A stretch of 64,000 nt of DNA from Cyclobacterium roseum (GCF_010119225.1 NZ_WNKF01000002.1:434001-498000), one strand, 5' to 3'; shown: positions 15,826 to 26,444, numbered from the stretch's first letter. The notes: generated from the sequence alone by a model not told the origin. Made by a program: numbers and translations.

Positions 15826-18800
15826 TCACTTTCGGAGTAGGTTTAAGATTCCCATTCTCTTCGCTCCTGTTTCAGTCACCTCCAGTATCCAGGTATAGGC
15901 TCCGGCTGGCAAGGCTTTACCCCGATAGGTTCCATCCCAGCGGATATCCGGATTTTCGGTGTAGAAAACGCGCTCTCCACTGCGATCAAAAACCTGAAGA
16001 CGAACACCACTAAAGTGTCGAAGGTCTGGAACGCCCCAGGTATCGTTGGTACCGTCATCTTCCGGTGAAAACGTATTGTACACGGTCAGGGTGTTTAGAT
16101 CGATTCTGTTGCGGGTCAGATCCAATTGCTTTTCCAGTACATTTCCATCTCTGTCAGTTACCCGAACCAAAATGGAGAAGGTGGTTTGTCCTGCTACCCG
16201 CTCAGCGCTGCTCCAGTAAAGGATGCGGTCATGAATTTCAAAATATTTGTTATCCAACGCGCCCGCTACCAGCTCCAATTGATGGATGGCATCTACCGGA
16301 TCGGTGATAATCAGATTTCCGATCTCAAAGAAATGCTCCGTCGTTTCCGGATCAAATTCCTGATGGCTCAAAGTAAGGTCCTCTGGGGCTGGCTTTTTCA
16401 ACACCTGAATATCCAGGTACGCTTTTTCGTATTCCTCATACTGGATTCCATCCGCCAGTTGCAATTCCCCGGTAATCGTGTACAAGCCACTGCTATAGAC
16501 ATCCAACCCACTGGCATCCCAATCTACGGCCACTTCCAGAATCTGTCCATCCTCAGTTAAGACGGTAAGCATTTCGGGTAACTGCGGCTCTACGGACCAG
16601 GGGGTTTCCCTCTCGGGCAGGTTATTGATCACTGCAAGTCTGGAGGAAACAATGGTGAAGACGGCTCCCTGGAATTCGAGCTGATAATTGGCATTGACAG
16701 CGAGATCCCCCAATCCGATCGGGTAATCTCCAACCTGTTCCCCGGGTGCTCTTTCCAGTGTGCCTGAAAGAACCGATTCGTCATCACCTGCCTGAAATCC
16801 TTCGGCACTGTATTCCAGTTGGGGATCCCCGGTTCCAAAGACTTTTGTCTGATCCAATGCCTGAACCGACAAGGTAGCCTGAGAAATGGTAAGGGTTCCT
16901 CCTTCCAGGCTGATGTCGTAGTTCGCATCCGATCCCCCGGTCAGGGCAATCGGGTAAGTACCTACATTAGAGCTTTCAGTCGCCGTGGTGCTAATACCCG
17001 GCTCCTCGCTCACTTCCGTATCCCCATTGACAAGACCGGTATAAGTAAACGTCAATCCTGGATTCGCTTCCCCATACACCTTAGACTTATCATCTGCCGT
17101 AATGGTCAAAGCCGCTTGTGTTACTTCCAATTCCCCGGCTACCAGGCTGATGTCGTAGTTCGCATCCGATCCCCCGGTCAGGGCAATGGGGTAAGTCCCT
17201 ACATTGGATCCTGCTGTGGCAGTCGTGCTAATACCCGGCTCCTCGCTCACCTCGGTATCCCCATTGACCAGTCCGGTATAAGTAAACGTCAATCCTGGAT
17301 TCTCCTCCCCATACACTTTAGACTTATCATCTGCCGTAATGGTCAATGCAGCTTGCGTTACTTCCAGTTCACCCGCTACCAGGCTGATGTCGTAGTTCGC
17401 ATCCGATCCCCCGGTCAGGGAAATCGGGTAAGTCCCTACATTGGATCCTGCTGTGGCAGTCGTACTGATACTCGGTTCCTCGCTCACTTCGGTATCCCCA
17501 TTGACCAGACCGGTATAGCTAAAGGTCAAGGATGGATTCGCTTCGCCGTATACTTTAGACTTATCGTCTGCGGTGATGGTCAATGCAGCTTGTGTTACTT
17601 CCAGTTCGCCCGCTACCAGGCTGATGTCATAGTTTGCATCCAATCCCCCGGTCAGGGAAATCGGGTAAGTCCCTACATTGGATCCTGCTGTGGCAGTCGT
17701 GCTAATACCCGGCTCCTCGCTCACCTCGGTATCCCCATTGACCAGTCCGGTATAAGTAAACGTCAATCCTGGATTCTCCTCCCCATACACTTTAGACTTA
17801 TCATCGGCGGTGATGGTCAAGGCCGCTTGGGTAATTTCCAGTTCGCCCGCTACCAGGCTGATGTCGTAGTTCGCATCCAATCCCCCGGTCAGGGCAATCG
17901 GGTAAGTACCTACATTGGATCCTGCTGTGGCAGTCGTGCTAATACCCGGTTCCTCGCTTACTTCCGTATCCCCATTAACCAGACCGGTATAGCTAAAGGT
18001 CAGGGATGGATTTACTTCACCATATACTTTAGATTTATCATCCGCAGTAATGGTCAAAGCCGCTTGTGTTACTTCCAGTTCCCCAGCTACCAGGCTGATG
18101 TCGTAGTTCGCATCCAATCCCCCGGTCAGGGAAATCGGGTAAGTCCCTACATTGGATCCTGCTGTGGCAGTCGTGCTAATACCCGGCTCATCACTCACTT
18201 CCGTATCCCCATTGACCAGACCGGTATAGGTGAAGGTCAGGGATGGATTCGCTTCACCATATACTTTAGATTTATCATCCGCAGTAATGGTCAAAGCCGC
18301 TTGTGTTACTTCCAGTTCACCCGCTACCAGGCTGATGTCATAGTTCGCATCCAATCCCCCGGTCAGAGCAATGGGGTAAGTCCCTACATTAGATCCTGCT
18401 GTGGCAGTCGTGCTAATACCCGGTTCATCACTCACTTCCGTATCCCCATTGACCAGACCGGTATAGCTAAAGGTCAGGGATGGATTTACTTCACCATATA
18501 CTTTAGATTGATCATCTGCCGTAATGGTTAATGCAGCTTGTGTTACTTCCAATTCACCCGCTACCAGGCTGATGTCATAGTTCGCATCCAATCCCCCGGT
18601 AAGGGCAATGGGGTAAGTCCCTACATTAGAGCTTTCAGTCGCCGTGGTGCTAATACCCGGCTCCTCGCTCACCTCGGTATCCCCATTGACCAGACCGGTA
18701 TAGCTAAAGGTCAAGGATGGATTCGCTTCGCCGTATACTTTAGATTTATTATCTGCGGTGATGGTCAGGTTGGCTGGTGTTATTTCCAGCTCACCCGCTA

Positions 18801-21800
18801 CCAGGCTGATGTCGTAATTCGCATCCGAGCCCCCGGTCAGGGCAATCGGGTAAGTACCTACATTGGATCCTGCTGTGGCAGTGGTGCTGATACCCGGTTC
18901 CTCGCTCACCTCGGTATCCCCATTGACCAGACCGGTATAGGTAAAGGTCAGGGATGGATTCGCTTCGCCGTATACTTTAGATTTATTATCTGCGGTGATG
19001 GTCAGGTTGGCTGGTGTTATCTCCAACGTCCCATTCACATAAGTAATATCGTAATTTGTCGTAACGTCATTATTCGAGCCATCGAGGATCTCAGCCGTAC
19101 TGATCGCATTCGTACTTGTACCTACATTGGTCAGACTTCCGGTTACCGTCATTGAGGTAATGGTTTGCCCTGCTGCCAGCACTCCTGATGAAATGCTGTA
19201 ACCATTGTTGGTCAAAGCGGCTCCGTCATAAACCTTAACATCGCTGTCCGCCGTAATTCCCAAGGTTCTTGGTGTAATATCCGCGCTTAATCCGGTAGGC
19301 TGCGCCAAGCTATAGTTTGCGGCAGCGGAACCACTAATCGTGTACCCTGAAACAGTAATGGCTACCCCGGTTCCTACATTGGCATCGGCAAAAGTGAGTG
19401 CCGGTGTACCTTCCAAAGTAACCTCATCTCCGGTTTCGATTGCGTCCAAACTTGCTGTGCCACTGAGCGTGGCAGTAGTTGTACCGTCGTAAACTTTATC
19501 ATTTCCTGCCAGGCCGGAAATAGTCAACTCCTTGGCTACTATTTCCCCATCTGTCACAACTGTATTTTCAGGAGCCACATAGCTGGCCGCATCAGTGCCT
19601 CCAAGCGTATACACCACCGTAATGGTTTTTCCAGTCCCAATGGAAGTGTTTTCATAAGTCGCTTCCCCGGTCACGGTAACCTCGTCTCCCGATCGAATTC
19701 CCGATAGTAGGATATCCGCAACCGCAGCACCAATAGTACCATCATAGGTTTTTGAGGCAGTCAAATTCTGACTATTTAGGGTCAATTGGATAATATCCTG
19801 ATACCGGTATAAGGCATAGGCGTTTCCAGCTTCCAAAACAGGATCAAAGGTAGTTGTCATTTCATCCACCTCTTTTCGGACATTGACAACACCGCCTACC
19901 AAATCGGTAAGACCTGTACTAGCAGGTTCTGAACCACTGTACAGTTTTGCAATACCGCTTGCACCTGTGGTAATCGTCGGAGAACCAGATACAACTATAT
20001 CTCCACCCGTTTCGGTACCGATGGATTCGCTATTACCTGCATTAAGAATGATTGCATCGGTAGATGAAGAAGAAGTGGACACATTTCCAGATAGAATGAG
20101 GTTCCCGCTTTCGGTCGCAATCTCTATCTCGCCAGTTGCTAAAATACTATTTAGCGTTAACTCATCACTATCGAGATAGGTTAACCTACCAGTATTGGCT
20201 GTCAAGCTATTGACATTATTTCCTGAATTGGAAAAATCATAGACAACGCCTGCGCCTAAGAGTTCCAGGTTATCGGCGGTAATTACTCCGGAATAGTTGA
20301 TAAACGTATTTGAACTGAACGTTATATCGCCGTTAAATGGATTCGCACCATCAAATCCGATCGCACTACTTGTATTTCCCGTCGATTGGTTGATTCCCGC
20401 TACATTTGTATTCGCTGAGGTACCCACCAGGCTGATATTGCCCGTTTGAGAAACAATTTGCTCTTCGCCACTTCCAAAGAGGAATATTCCTCCATACTGT
20501 CCATTGAAGCCTGAACTAGTCAATTGCCCTGTGACATCAATTGCCCCGGAAACACTTCGAATGATGACTTCACTATTGGCATTCCCAAAGGTATAAAGGC
20601 CAACACCTGCCCCATGTGTCTCTTTATTAAAATCCGTTTCACCATTAATGGTGATCGCTCCGGAAGTACTTTCAACAATGGCTGAGGTGTTATCCTGAAT
20701 AGTGCCCATCAACAAACCGTAATGCCAACTTCCGTCATTATCCGTTCCGGTGGAAATCGCTTCCAGGTCGATATCTCCAGCTCCGGACGAAAGGGAGCTT
20801 TGCTCAATGTACACACCGTTGTAACCAGTGGGTGCCCCGCTAACCCCCTCAGCTATCCCTGACACGAATAGGTCGCCATTATCTGAAGCAAGGGTTGATT
20901 TAAAAATGGAAACACCATTTTTAAACGAATTACCTGAAAATGAATGCGTGGCATCTGCGTAGGAGCTCCCATCCCCTACGGTCAAACCATTCCAAGCCGT
21001 AGCACTTTCCGCTCCTCCGGCCATCCAAAGATGCCCGCCATTGGTTTGGATGGTTGATTCACTCAAAAAGATGGAGCCGGATTTATTTGCGTCCGCATCA
21101 GCCCAAAGAACCAACGATGCACTTTCACCTGCCAAACCAGCCATACTGGATCCGTCATTCATAGTGACATTGGTGGCAGATTGAAGTGTGAGTGGATCAT
21201 TGTAGGTATTCGAGCCAGCGATCAGGATTTCTCCGGTCTGATTGTTTCCAATCCGGATATGGCTGAATCCATTGACAAAGCTGGTTCCCAAAAGTGAGGA
21301 AGGAAGTTGGAGCGTTCCCGATGCCCCGCCGATTCCCACGGTTACTGCCGGAGCAGAGGGTGAAATACGTAATTCACCCGACCCGCTTAGCAAAGTCGTT
21401 GTAGTAGAACCTGTCCATCCATTGGTATTGATTTCGATATCTCCCGAAGTACCGCCACCGATTTTTGTGCTTGCTTGTAGCGCCAAGGCTTCTGATCCGG
21501 CGATTCCCAATCCGGCCGTTATCGTAATAGCTCCTGATACCGAGGTCACATCTGTCTGACCTGTAGTCAACCAGACCCCTCTGGCAGTCCTCCCGGACGG
21601 TGCGGTTGTTTCCTGATTTTCTCCAATGATTTCAATATTTCCACTTTCAGAGGATACTACCATTCCCCGAGTTCCGGCAAAAAGCGTCACTCCTCCACTA
21701 TTCATGAAATCGGTGGTATTTCCGGTATAATCCTGCGCCAGCCCATTCAGCAAAATATCACCGGATTGGGAGTTGACCAGAATCTGGCGAGTGGAGGTCT

Positions 21801-24800
21801 GACCCGCTCGATGAAATAATATTCCGTACCGGTAACCACAAGCGGTACATCCCGAAATAGGCTGGTCAGCCGTCAACCGGGCGACACCATTGATTTCGAT
21901 CCTTCCGGAAGTGGAAGAGGTCTGCGAACCGTCGCCCAGGTAAACCCCAACATTAGCACTGTATTTTACACCTGCTACATCGGGGGCATATTGATCACCA
22001 CTGATGCCGTTCATCTCGATATTTCCCGTGCCAGTTTGAATGGTCACCTCCTTGTCAAGGGTGATTCCGTAGTAGCCATTTTGATTCCCGGAGGTATTGT
22101 CCTCGGGTATGAAAGCCTCACTACCGACCGCGTAGCTATCCCCGACGGTCAGTCCATTCCAGGTAGCGGTACCACCTCCGCCTCCCATCCAAAGGTGACC
22201 CCCATTGGTGGTAATGGAGGCAGATTCCCTCAACCAAATCATTCCGTCATCATTGCCATCGGCATCTGACCAGAGAATCAAGGGTTCACTTTCACCTGAA
22301 AGACCGGTAAGACTAGCCGAAGCAGCCATCGATATATCCTTTGCAGACTTAAATACAAGATCATCTTGATAGGTTGTATTGCCCCCCATTTCGATTTTTC
22401 CGGTATTCTCCGATCCAATCAGGACCTGGCTAAAACCGTTCTCAAAATTGGTAGAAAAATAGGAGGAAGCTATTTGCAAGGTACCCGCAGCACCCCCAAT
22501 TCCAACCGTTGTACCAACCGTTCGGGGCCTTACGGTGAGGGTGCCCTGCTCTGATCTTAAACGAACGCCCGCAGCGAGATTTAGTTCATCGGACTCCAAA
22601 AGTATAGCTCCATTTATAAGGCTACCAAAACCATCTCGAGACTCGGCCGTGCCATTGGTGTAATCGAGGTCAATTGAATTTGCGTGAAAACCTTTAACAC
22701 CTCTAAAGGTAAGGGTGCCAGTACCTACCCGAATAGTAGTTCCATCAATTCGTAGTCCATCATTGTCAGCGTTGGCAGAAATGGCGGAATTTCCGCCTCC
22801 GGTTCCAATCAAATTGATATTTCCTATTCCGGTAGACGAAATGGAAGAATTTCCATCCATTCGAATACCGTGGTTTTGCCCGCCATTTGATCCGGCGTTT
22901 TGGCCACCTCCTGTTCCCTCCAGGTGAATGGAATCTGCAGCAATGATGGATGAATTCTCTACTCCGATTCCCCAGTTACCTCGGTTGGTATCCCCGCCTG
23001 TACTTGCATTTCTAGAGCCTATTCCATACATGCTGATGGTCTCCCCGGTAAAACCCATTCCATTTATTCGGATACCGATTCCAAATCGATAATTTGTTTG
23101 CGTGGATTTTCCATACAGGTAAATATTCCCCGTTCCCGCATTGATCTCATTTCCGACAGCATTGATACCAGCATAGGTTTGCGTGGTACCGGAAGCACTA
23201 TTAGTTAAACCAGCCGCAAAACTATCTCCCACCGTCAGACCATTCCATGTGGTGGATTGGTCCCCTCCTCCGACCCAGAGGTGGCCATTATTCGTTCCAA
23301 TCAAGGTATTGGCATCAAATAGAACGCCTCCAACTTCATTACCATCAGTATCAGACCAAAAAACTAAATTCAGTTTACTTCCTGTAGCTCCTGTCCTTCT
23401 AGTGTTCAATACTACAATATCCCGACCCGCTTTCAAACTCAAATTCTGATCTACATTAAGATTAGGCTCCAAATTGGCATTGATAATGATATCAAGTTCT
23501 GCCAAAATAGAAGGATTATAGGAATCAAATAAGGTTGTTGCAGTTGTCAATGCTGGTAAAAAATCCAAGGTCGATACGCTCGGGTTTCCCAGCAGCGGCT
23601 TTAGTACCCCGTTGTTCAAGGTCCAGTTTTCCTCCGAATCACTAGCTCCTCCTATAAGCGTAATCGTGCCGGTGGGAGCCGCTGCCCATTGAGCAATCGG
23701 GAATCCGTCATTCTCCGTACCTGTGATAAACCATTCAGAATTAAAATCCCATCCTGCTATTGTAAAGGTACCTTTATCTCGCATCGTAGCGGTATTTATC
23801 CCCGTAATGGGATCGGTACCAGAAGCAGTGCCTGTACCTACCGCAGTAGAAGTGCTTGACGTTATTGTATTGAAAAAGTTATGGTTGAGCGTAATTCCTG
23901 TTCCTGAAAGTACCCCTAAAAAACCACCGATACTACCACTTCCACCAGAAGCTGCTCCTGTTGCGAAATTATTTTCGAGCATTGGGGTATTCCCTACATT
24001 ATTGTTCAAAAGCCCTACGAAACCTCCAGCACCCTGGTCAAGTGTGCTGCTTCCTTGAGAGACATTTCCACGCGCATAGGAATTTTCGATAAGATTAGTT
24101 CGGCAAAGTCCTGCAAAACCTCCTGTTTGCCCCCTTGTCCCTGTGGCAGTGACATCTCCAAGTGCATAGCAATTGGAATAGCTGCCACCGCTTGCGTCTC
24201 CGACAAAACCACCGAGATTTCTCCCTGCACCCGTTACGGTCACATCGGCCCCTGAGTTACTTACAGTAATGGTCACCGCGTAACCAACCAGGCCTCCTGC
24301 ATCCGAAGCACCCGTCGCAATCGAATGGACTGTTCCACTAACAAATACATTACTGACCGAGGTAGTTCCTTCAGATCTACCAATTAAAACCGCAACACCA
24401 GAACCTCCATTGATTGACGCATCTACGACCCGGAGGTTTTTGATGGTTGCGTTTTCGGCTACGCCAAAAAGACCAAGGTTACCACCTACAGAATTTAAAC
24501 TAAGGTTTGAAATGTCATGACCCCAGCCATTGTACCCCCCTGTAAACTTGATGCTACTGTTCCCGATAGGGTTAGGTAGTCCGGACGCATCAATATTAGC
24601 GGTCTGAACAAAGTACTCGTCCCATACACCCGGTGTCTGACTCAGCCAGAGCAAGTGCTCTGCTGTAGCTATCCGATAAGGATCCGCCTGCGTACCGATT
24701 CCCTGATCAGGGGTAGATGCCTGGGCAGTACTATAAGCAATCATGGACAAAGCAATAAAAATTAAGGTAAAAATTTTTTTGCCTTCTAAATAAATCGATA

Positions 24801-24813
24801 AATCTGGTTTCAT
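15826..24813 (-). CDS. Giant T9SS-secreted surface adhesin with MBG repeats and gliding-type C-terminus
   Basis: 2995 residues. Order: signal peptide (1 to about 32, ending STAQA); GLUG-like repeats (about 160-320, GGFVG and GGFAG motifs); three related filamentous-haemagglutinin-like modules, each with a GHLWxGGG...WNGLTVGD stretch (near residues 500, 860 and 1250); YDG/MBG-type domains (about 1676-1930); nine near-identical 79-residue MBG repeats (1934-2644) and one divergent copy; an Ig-like and a cadherin-like domain (about 2730-2905); and a CHU_C/gliding-motility C-terminal domain (NTFSPEDDGTNDTW, VFDRSGERVFY, WDGTYRGKALPAG). The last domain is the type-B T9SS signal. It should be an exposed adhesin for surfaces, biofilm or gliding. 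Confidence 0.93.
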   Translation of the reverse strand: MKPDLSIYLEGKKIFTLIFIALSMIAYSTAQASTPDQGIGTQADPYRIATAEHLLWLSQTPGVWDEYFVQTANIDASGLPNPIGNSSIKFTGGYNGWGHDISNLSLNSVGGNLGLFGVAENATIKNLRVVDASINGGSGVAVLIGRSEGTTSVSNVFVSGTVHSIATGASDAGGLVGYAVTITVSNSGADVTVTGAGRNLGGFVGDASGGSYSNCYALGDVTATGTRGQTGGFAGLCRTNLIENSYARGNVSQGSSTLDQGAGGFVGLLNNNVGNTPMLENNFATGAASGGSGSIGGFLGVLSGTGITLNHNFFNTITSSTSTAVGTGTASGTDPITGINTATMRDKGTFTIAGWDFNSEWFITGTENDGFPIAQWAAAPTGTITLIGGASDSEENWTLNNGVLKPLLGNPSVSTLDFLPALTTATTLFDSYNPSILAELDIIINANLEPNLNVDQNLSLKAGRDIVVLNTRRTGATGSKLNLVFWSDTDGNEVGGVLFDANTLIGTNNGHLWVGGGDQSTTWNGLTVGDSFAAGLTNSASGTTQTYAGINAVGNEINAGTGNIYLYGKSTQTNYRFGIGIRINGMGFTGETISMYGIGSRNASTGGDTNRGNWGIGVENSSIIAADSIHLEGTGGGQNAGSNGGQNHGIRMDGNSSISSTGIGNINLIGTGGGNSAISANADNDGLRIDGTTIRVGTGTLTFRGVKGFHANSIDLDYTNGTAESRDGFGSLINGAILLESDELNLAAGVRLRSEQGTLTVRPRTVGTTVGIGGAAGTLQIASSYFSTNFENGFSQVLIGSENTGKIEMGGNTTYQDDLVFKSAKDISMAASASLTGLSGESEPLILWSDADGNDDGMIWLRESASITTNGGHLWMGGGGGTATWNGLTVGDSYAVGSEAFIPEDNTSGNQNGYYGITLDKEVTIQTGTGNIEMNGISGDQYAPDVAGVKYSANVGVYLGDGSQTSSTSGRIEINGVARLTADQPISGCTACGYRYGILFHRAGQTSTRQILVNSQSGDILLNGLAQDYTGNTTDFMNSGGVTLFAGTRGMVVSSESGNIEIIGENQETTAPSGRTARGVWLTTGQTDVTSVSGAITITAGLGIAGSEALALQASTKIGGGTSGDIEINTNGWTGSTTTTLLSGSGELRISPSAPAVTVGIGGASGTLQLPSSLLGTSFVNGFSHIRIGNNQTGEILIAGSNTYNDPLTLQSATNVTMNDGSSMAGLAGESASLVLWADADANKSGSIFLSESTIQTNGGHLWMAGGAESATAWNGLTVGDGSSYADATHSFSGNSFKNGVSIFKSTLASDNGDLFVSGIAEGVSGAPTGYNGVYIEQSSLSSGAGDIDLEAISTGTDNDGSWHYGLLMGTIQDNTSAIVESTSGAITINGETDFNKETHGAGVGLYTFGNANSEVIIRSVSGAIDVTGQLTSSGFNGQYGGIFLFGSGEEQIVSQTGNISLVGTSANTNVAGINQSTGNTSSAIGFDGANPFNGDITFSSNTFINYSGVITADNLELLGAGVVYDFSNSGNNVNSLTANTGRLTYLDSDELTLNSILATGEIEIATESGNLILSGNVSTSSSSTDAIILNAGNSESIGTETGGDIVVSGSPTITTGASGIAKLYSGSEPASTGLTDLVGGVVNVRKEVDEMTTTFDPVLEAGNAYALYRYQDIIQLTLNSQNLTASKTYDGTIGAAVADILLSGIRSGDEVTVTGEATYENTSIGTGKTITVVYTLGGTDAASYVAPENTVVTDGEIVAKELTISGLAGNDKVYDGTTTATLSGTASLDAIETGDEVTLEGTPALTFADANVGTGVAITVSGYTISGSAAANYSLAQPTGLSADITPRTLGITADSDVKVYDGAALTNNGYSISSGVLAAGQTITSMTVTGSLTNVGTSTNAISTAEILDGSNNDVTTNYDITYVNGTLEITPANLTITADNKSKVYGEANPSLTFTYTGLVNGDTEVSEEPGISTTATAGSNVGTYPIALTGGSDANYDISLVAGELEITPANLTITADNKSKVYGEANPSLTFSYTGLVNGDTEVSEEPGISTTATESSNVGTYPIALTGGLDANYDISLVAGELEVTQAALTITADDQSKVYGEVNPSLTFSYTGLVNGDTEVSDEPGISTTATAGSNVGTYPIALTGGLDANYDISLVAGELEVTQAALTITADDKSKVYGEANPSLTFTYTGLVNGDTEVSDEPGISTTATAGSNVGTYPISLTGGLDANYDISLVAGELEVTQAALTITADDKSKVYGEVNPSLTFSYTGLVNGDTEVSEEPGISTTATAGSNVGTYPIALTGGLDANYDISLVAGELEITQAALTITADDKSKVYGEENPGLTFTYTGLVNGDTEVSEEPGISTTATAGSNVGTYPISLTGGLDANYDISLVAGELEVTQAALTITADDKSKVYGEANPSLTFSYTGLVNGDTEVSEEPSISTTATAGSNVGTYPISLTGGSDANYDISLVAGELEVTQAALTITADDKSKVYGEENPGLTFTYTGLVNGDTEVSEEPGISTTATAGSNVGTYPIALTGGSDANYDISLVAGELEVTQAALTITADDKSKVYGEANPGLTFTYTGLVNGDTEVSEEPGISTTATESSNVGTYPIALTGGSDANYDISLEGGTLTISQATLSVQALDQTKVFGTGDPQLEYSAEGFQAGDDESVLSGTLERAPGEQVGDYPIGLGDLAVNANYQLEFQGAVFTIVSSRLAVINNLPERETPWSVEPQLPEMLTVLTEDGQILEVAVDWDASGLDVYSSGLYTITGELQLADGIQYEEYEKAYLDIQVLKKPAPEDLTLSHQEFDPETTEHFFEIGNLIITDPVDAIHQLELVAGALDNKYFEIHDRILYWSSAERVAGQTTFSILVRVTDRDGNVLEKQLDLTRNRIDLNTLTVYNTFSPEDDGTNDTWGVPDLRHFSGVRLQVFDRSGERVFYTENPDIRWDGTYRGKALPAGAYTWILEVTETGAKRMGILNLLRK
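16882..19014 (-). repeat. Nine tandem 237-bp repeats coding for MBG domains
   Basis: Exactly 9 x 237 bases, in frame. Each unit encodes 79 residues, from (A)LTITADDKSKVYGE to SLVAGELEVT. Units differ at few positions, for example Ala/Glu/Val before NP and Gly/Ser/Leu changes near GGSDANY. A tenth, strongly diverged unit follows at the C-terminal side. Such identity points to recent expansion or gene conversion; copy number could vary between strains and is easily collapsed in assemblies. Confidence 0.92.
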
Positions 24814-25167
24814 GTTAAATTCTATTTCGTTTCATAGTCAACCCCGAGTAAAAAAATTGTGAAATGCTTCGTTACTCAGTTCAAAAGTGTGAAAAATTTG
24901 TATTAATGATGATTTTTTATCGTTCCAAAACCCGATTTCGAAACAAAGACTTAGTGAACCGTAAATATGGTTTTTTAAAATGCAAAAAAGATTAGTGTAT
25001 TAAATAAAAGGAATTGAAGAAGTTCCGCACAAGATTGTTTCAAAACAGGAAATGAAACATCCGCTCACCGCCACGAAAGGTTAAAAAATCAATTTTACCG
25101 CCAAAAAAACCAGGGTACTGATAGAACGCGGCTTTCCAGGCCTCTTGTTTGAAAAATAGCATGCTTC
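24814..25167. other. Gap upstream of the adhesin gene
   Basis: 354 AT-rich bases between the AraC-type regulator stop and the adhesin start, both on the minus strand. It must carry the adhesin promoter, but I see no convincing TTG/TAnnTTTG pair. An imperfect palindrome (AACC, eight bases, GGTT) near 24958-24973 could be an operator; the evidence is weak. Confidence 0.5.
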
Positions 25168-26403
25168 TTACCCTTCATTCTCCTGAAAAGCCTTCCAATA
25201 TTCGTTTGGACTCTTACTGTATTTTCTCTTGAATGCATTAAAAAAAGTAGTTCTACTACTAAACCCGCAATGCTCACCCAGAGCTTCCAAAGTATAATCA
25301 TCTAAATACCCTTCTTCGATTTTTTTCCGGGCCAAACATACCCGGTAATCATTGACGAGGGTTTTGAAATCCGAATTAAACTGATGTCGAAAATACAAAG
25401 GTAAATCCCGAACAGAAACTCCCAACTTTTTCGCTAAATCGCCTACCAAAAGGCCCTGTTCCCGGTATATCTGGTCCCTGTCAAACAACTCCGCTAGCTG
25501 GAATGTCACATTTTCGTCCAGGTTGCTATCGTCTCTTTGGAAACCCGGCTCCTGTTTCAATCCCTTTGAATACTCCCCGTTATCCATTTTTAGAGAAACC
25601 TGGTTCTGAGGATGTCTCCTCTCCTTCGACTCTTCCAAACCTACATTCCATGAAAAAACCTGCTCCGGTTTCAGGTGAATATAGAGGCTCAGTACAGATA
25701 TACAAATTAAAATAATATGAGACCCGTAATTCTGAACCAATCCCAAATCAGTTTCAAGCACCATTCCGGCAAAGAAGGCGACTCGGAAGGCAAAATACCC
25801 CAGATTTATTCCTCCAATAAAAAAAAGGGCTACCAGCAGCCAGTTTTTGGCCCAAGACTTTGTCAAGGGCTTAAAGGCTGCGGGACTGACCTTAAAAAGA
25901 ATCCAACTGCTTGTAATAAAATACCCTATCATCAAAACGATCCTGGCGGAATTGACCAAAACCGGATGGACAATCCCTCTTGCCAATATATCCAATTGAT
26001 AGGGGCTACTTAGTACCTGTTGTGCGATAGCTCGTTTTTCTGGCTCGGAAAGCAGGTAAAAAGGGGTCAATTCAGAAGCATGCAAAAGTGCGGGAATAAA
26101 ATGAAGCCAATCCCATTTTTGGAGTCCTGCCAGATCAAAACAGTTGTTTCGAATGAAAAAGTAAAAAAAAGGTGCGGCCAAAAAACCCAGGGGACTACAT
26201 GTACGCATCAAATGGGGCCGGTCTAGAATAAATCCCATTTGGTACCAGAGGACAAATACCAGAAAATACACTCCATAAAAAAGCAGGGACCATCCCAAAA
26301 AATAATTTCTGATTCTGCCTTTGTTTCCTTTCAAGATCAGGACCAGGGCATTCAGCACTGAGAATGAAAGGATAAGCAATTTGAAAATCAGGGCTCCGGA
26401 CAT
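25168..26403 (-). CDS. Membrane-bound AraC-family transcriptional regulator
   Basis: 411 residues. The N-terminal 230 residues have about seven hydrophobic segments (for example LLILSFSVLNALVLIL, FFIRNN, IILICISVLSLYI). A polar linker follows, then an AraC/XylS DNA-binding domain (about 310-411) with LARKKIEEGYLDDYTLEALGE and GFSSRTTFFNAFKRKYSKSPNEY as its two helix-turn-helix parts. Bacteroidota have many such 7TM-AraC proteins; the membrane part is thought to sense a signal. It lies directly upstream of the adhesin gene in the same orientation, 354 bases away, so it is a candidate regulator of the adhesin. Confidence 0.9.
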   Translation of the reverse strand: MSGALIFKLLILSFSVLNALVLILKGNKGRIRNYFLGWSLLFYGVYFLVFVLWYQMGFILDRPHLMRTCSPLGFLAAPFFYFFIRNNCFDLAGLQKWDWLHFIPALLHASELTPFYLLSEPEKRAIAQQVLSSPYQLDILARGIVHPVLVNSARIVLMIGYFITSSWILFKVSPAAFKPLTKSWAKNWLLVALFFIGGINLGYFAFRVAFFAGMVLETDLGLVQNYGSHIILICISVLSLYIHLKPEQVFSWNVGLEESKERRHPQNQVSLKMDNGEYSKGLKQEPGFQRDDSNLDENVTFQLAELFDRDQIYREQGLLVGDLAKKLGVSVRDLPLYFRHQFNSDFKTLVNDYRVCLARKKIEEGYLDDYTLEALGEHCGFSSRTTFFNAFKRKYSKSPNEYWKAFQENEG

Positions 26404-26444
26404 TTGATAATAAACAGAGATATTGTGGTTTTAAACAGACTTAA

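Noticed and set aside
16882-19014. CRISPR or non-coding tandem repeat
   Set aside because: The 237-bp unit is in frame, lacks spacers, and codes for a known adhesin domain type.
16819-19155. Two long plus-strand open frames opposite the adhesin repeats
   Set aside because: They are shadows of the 237-bp repeat: one unit without an antisense stop gives a long open frame when repeated. The products are just repeats of Gly/Ile/Arg-rich nonsense.
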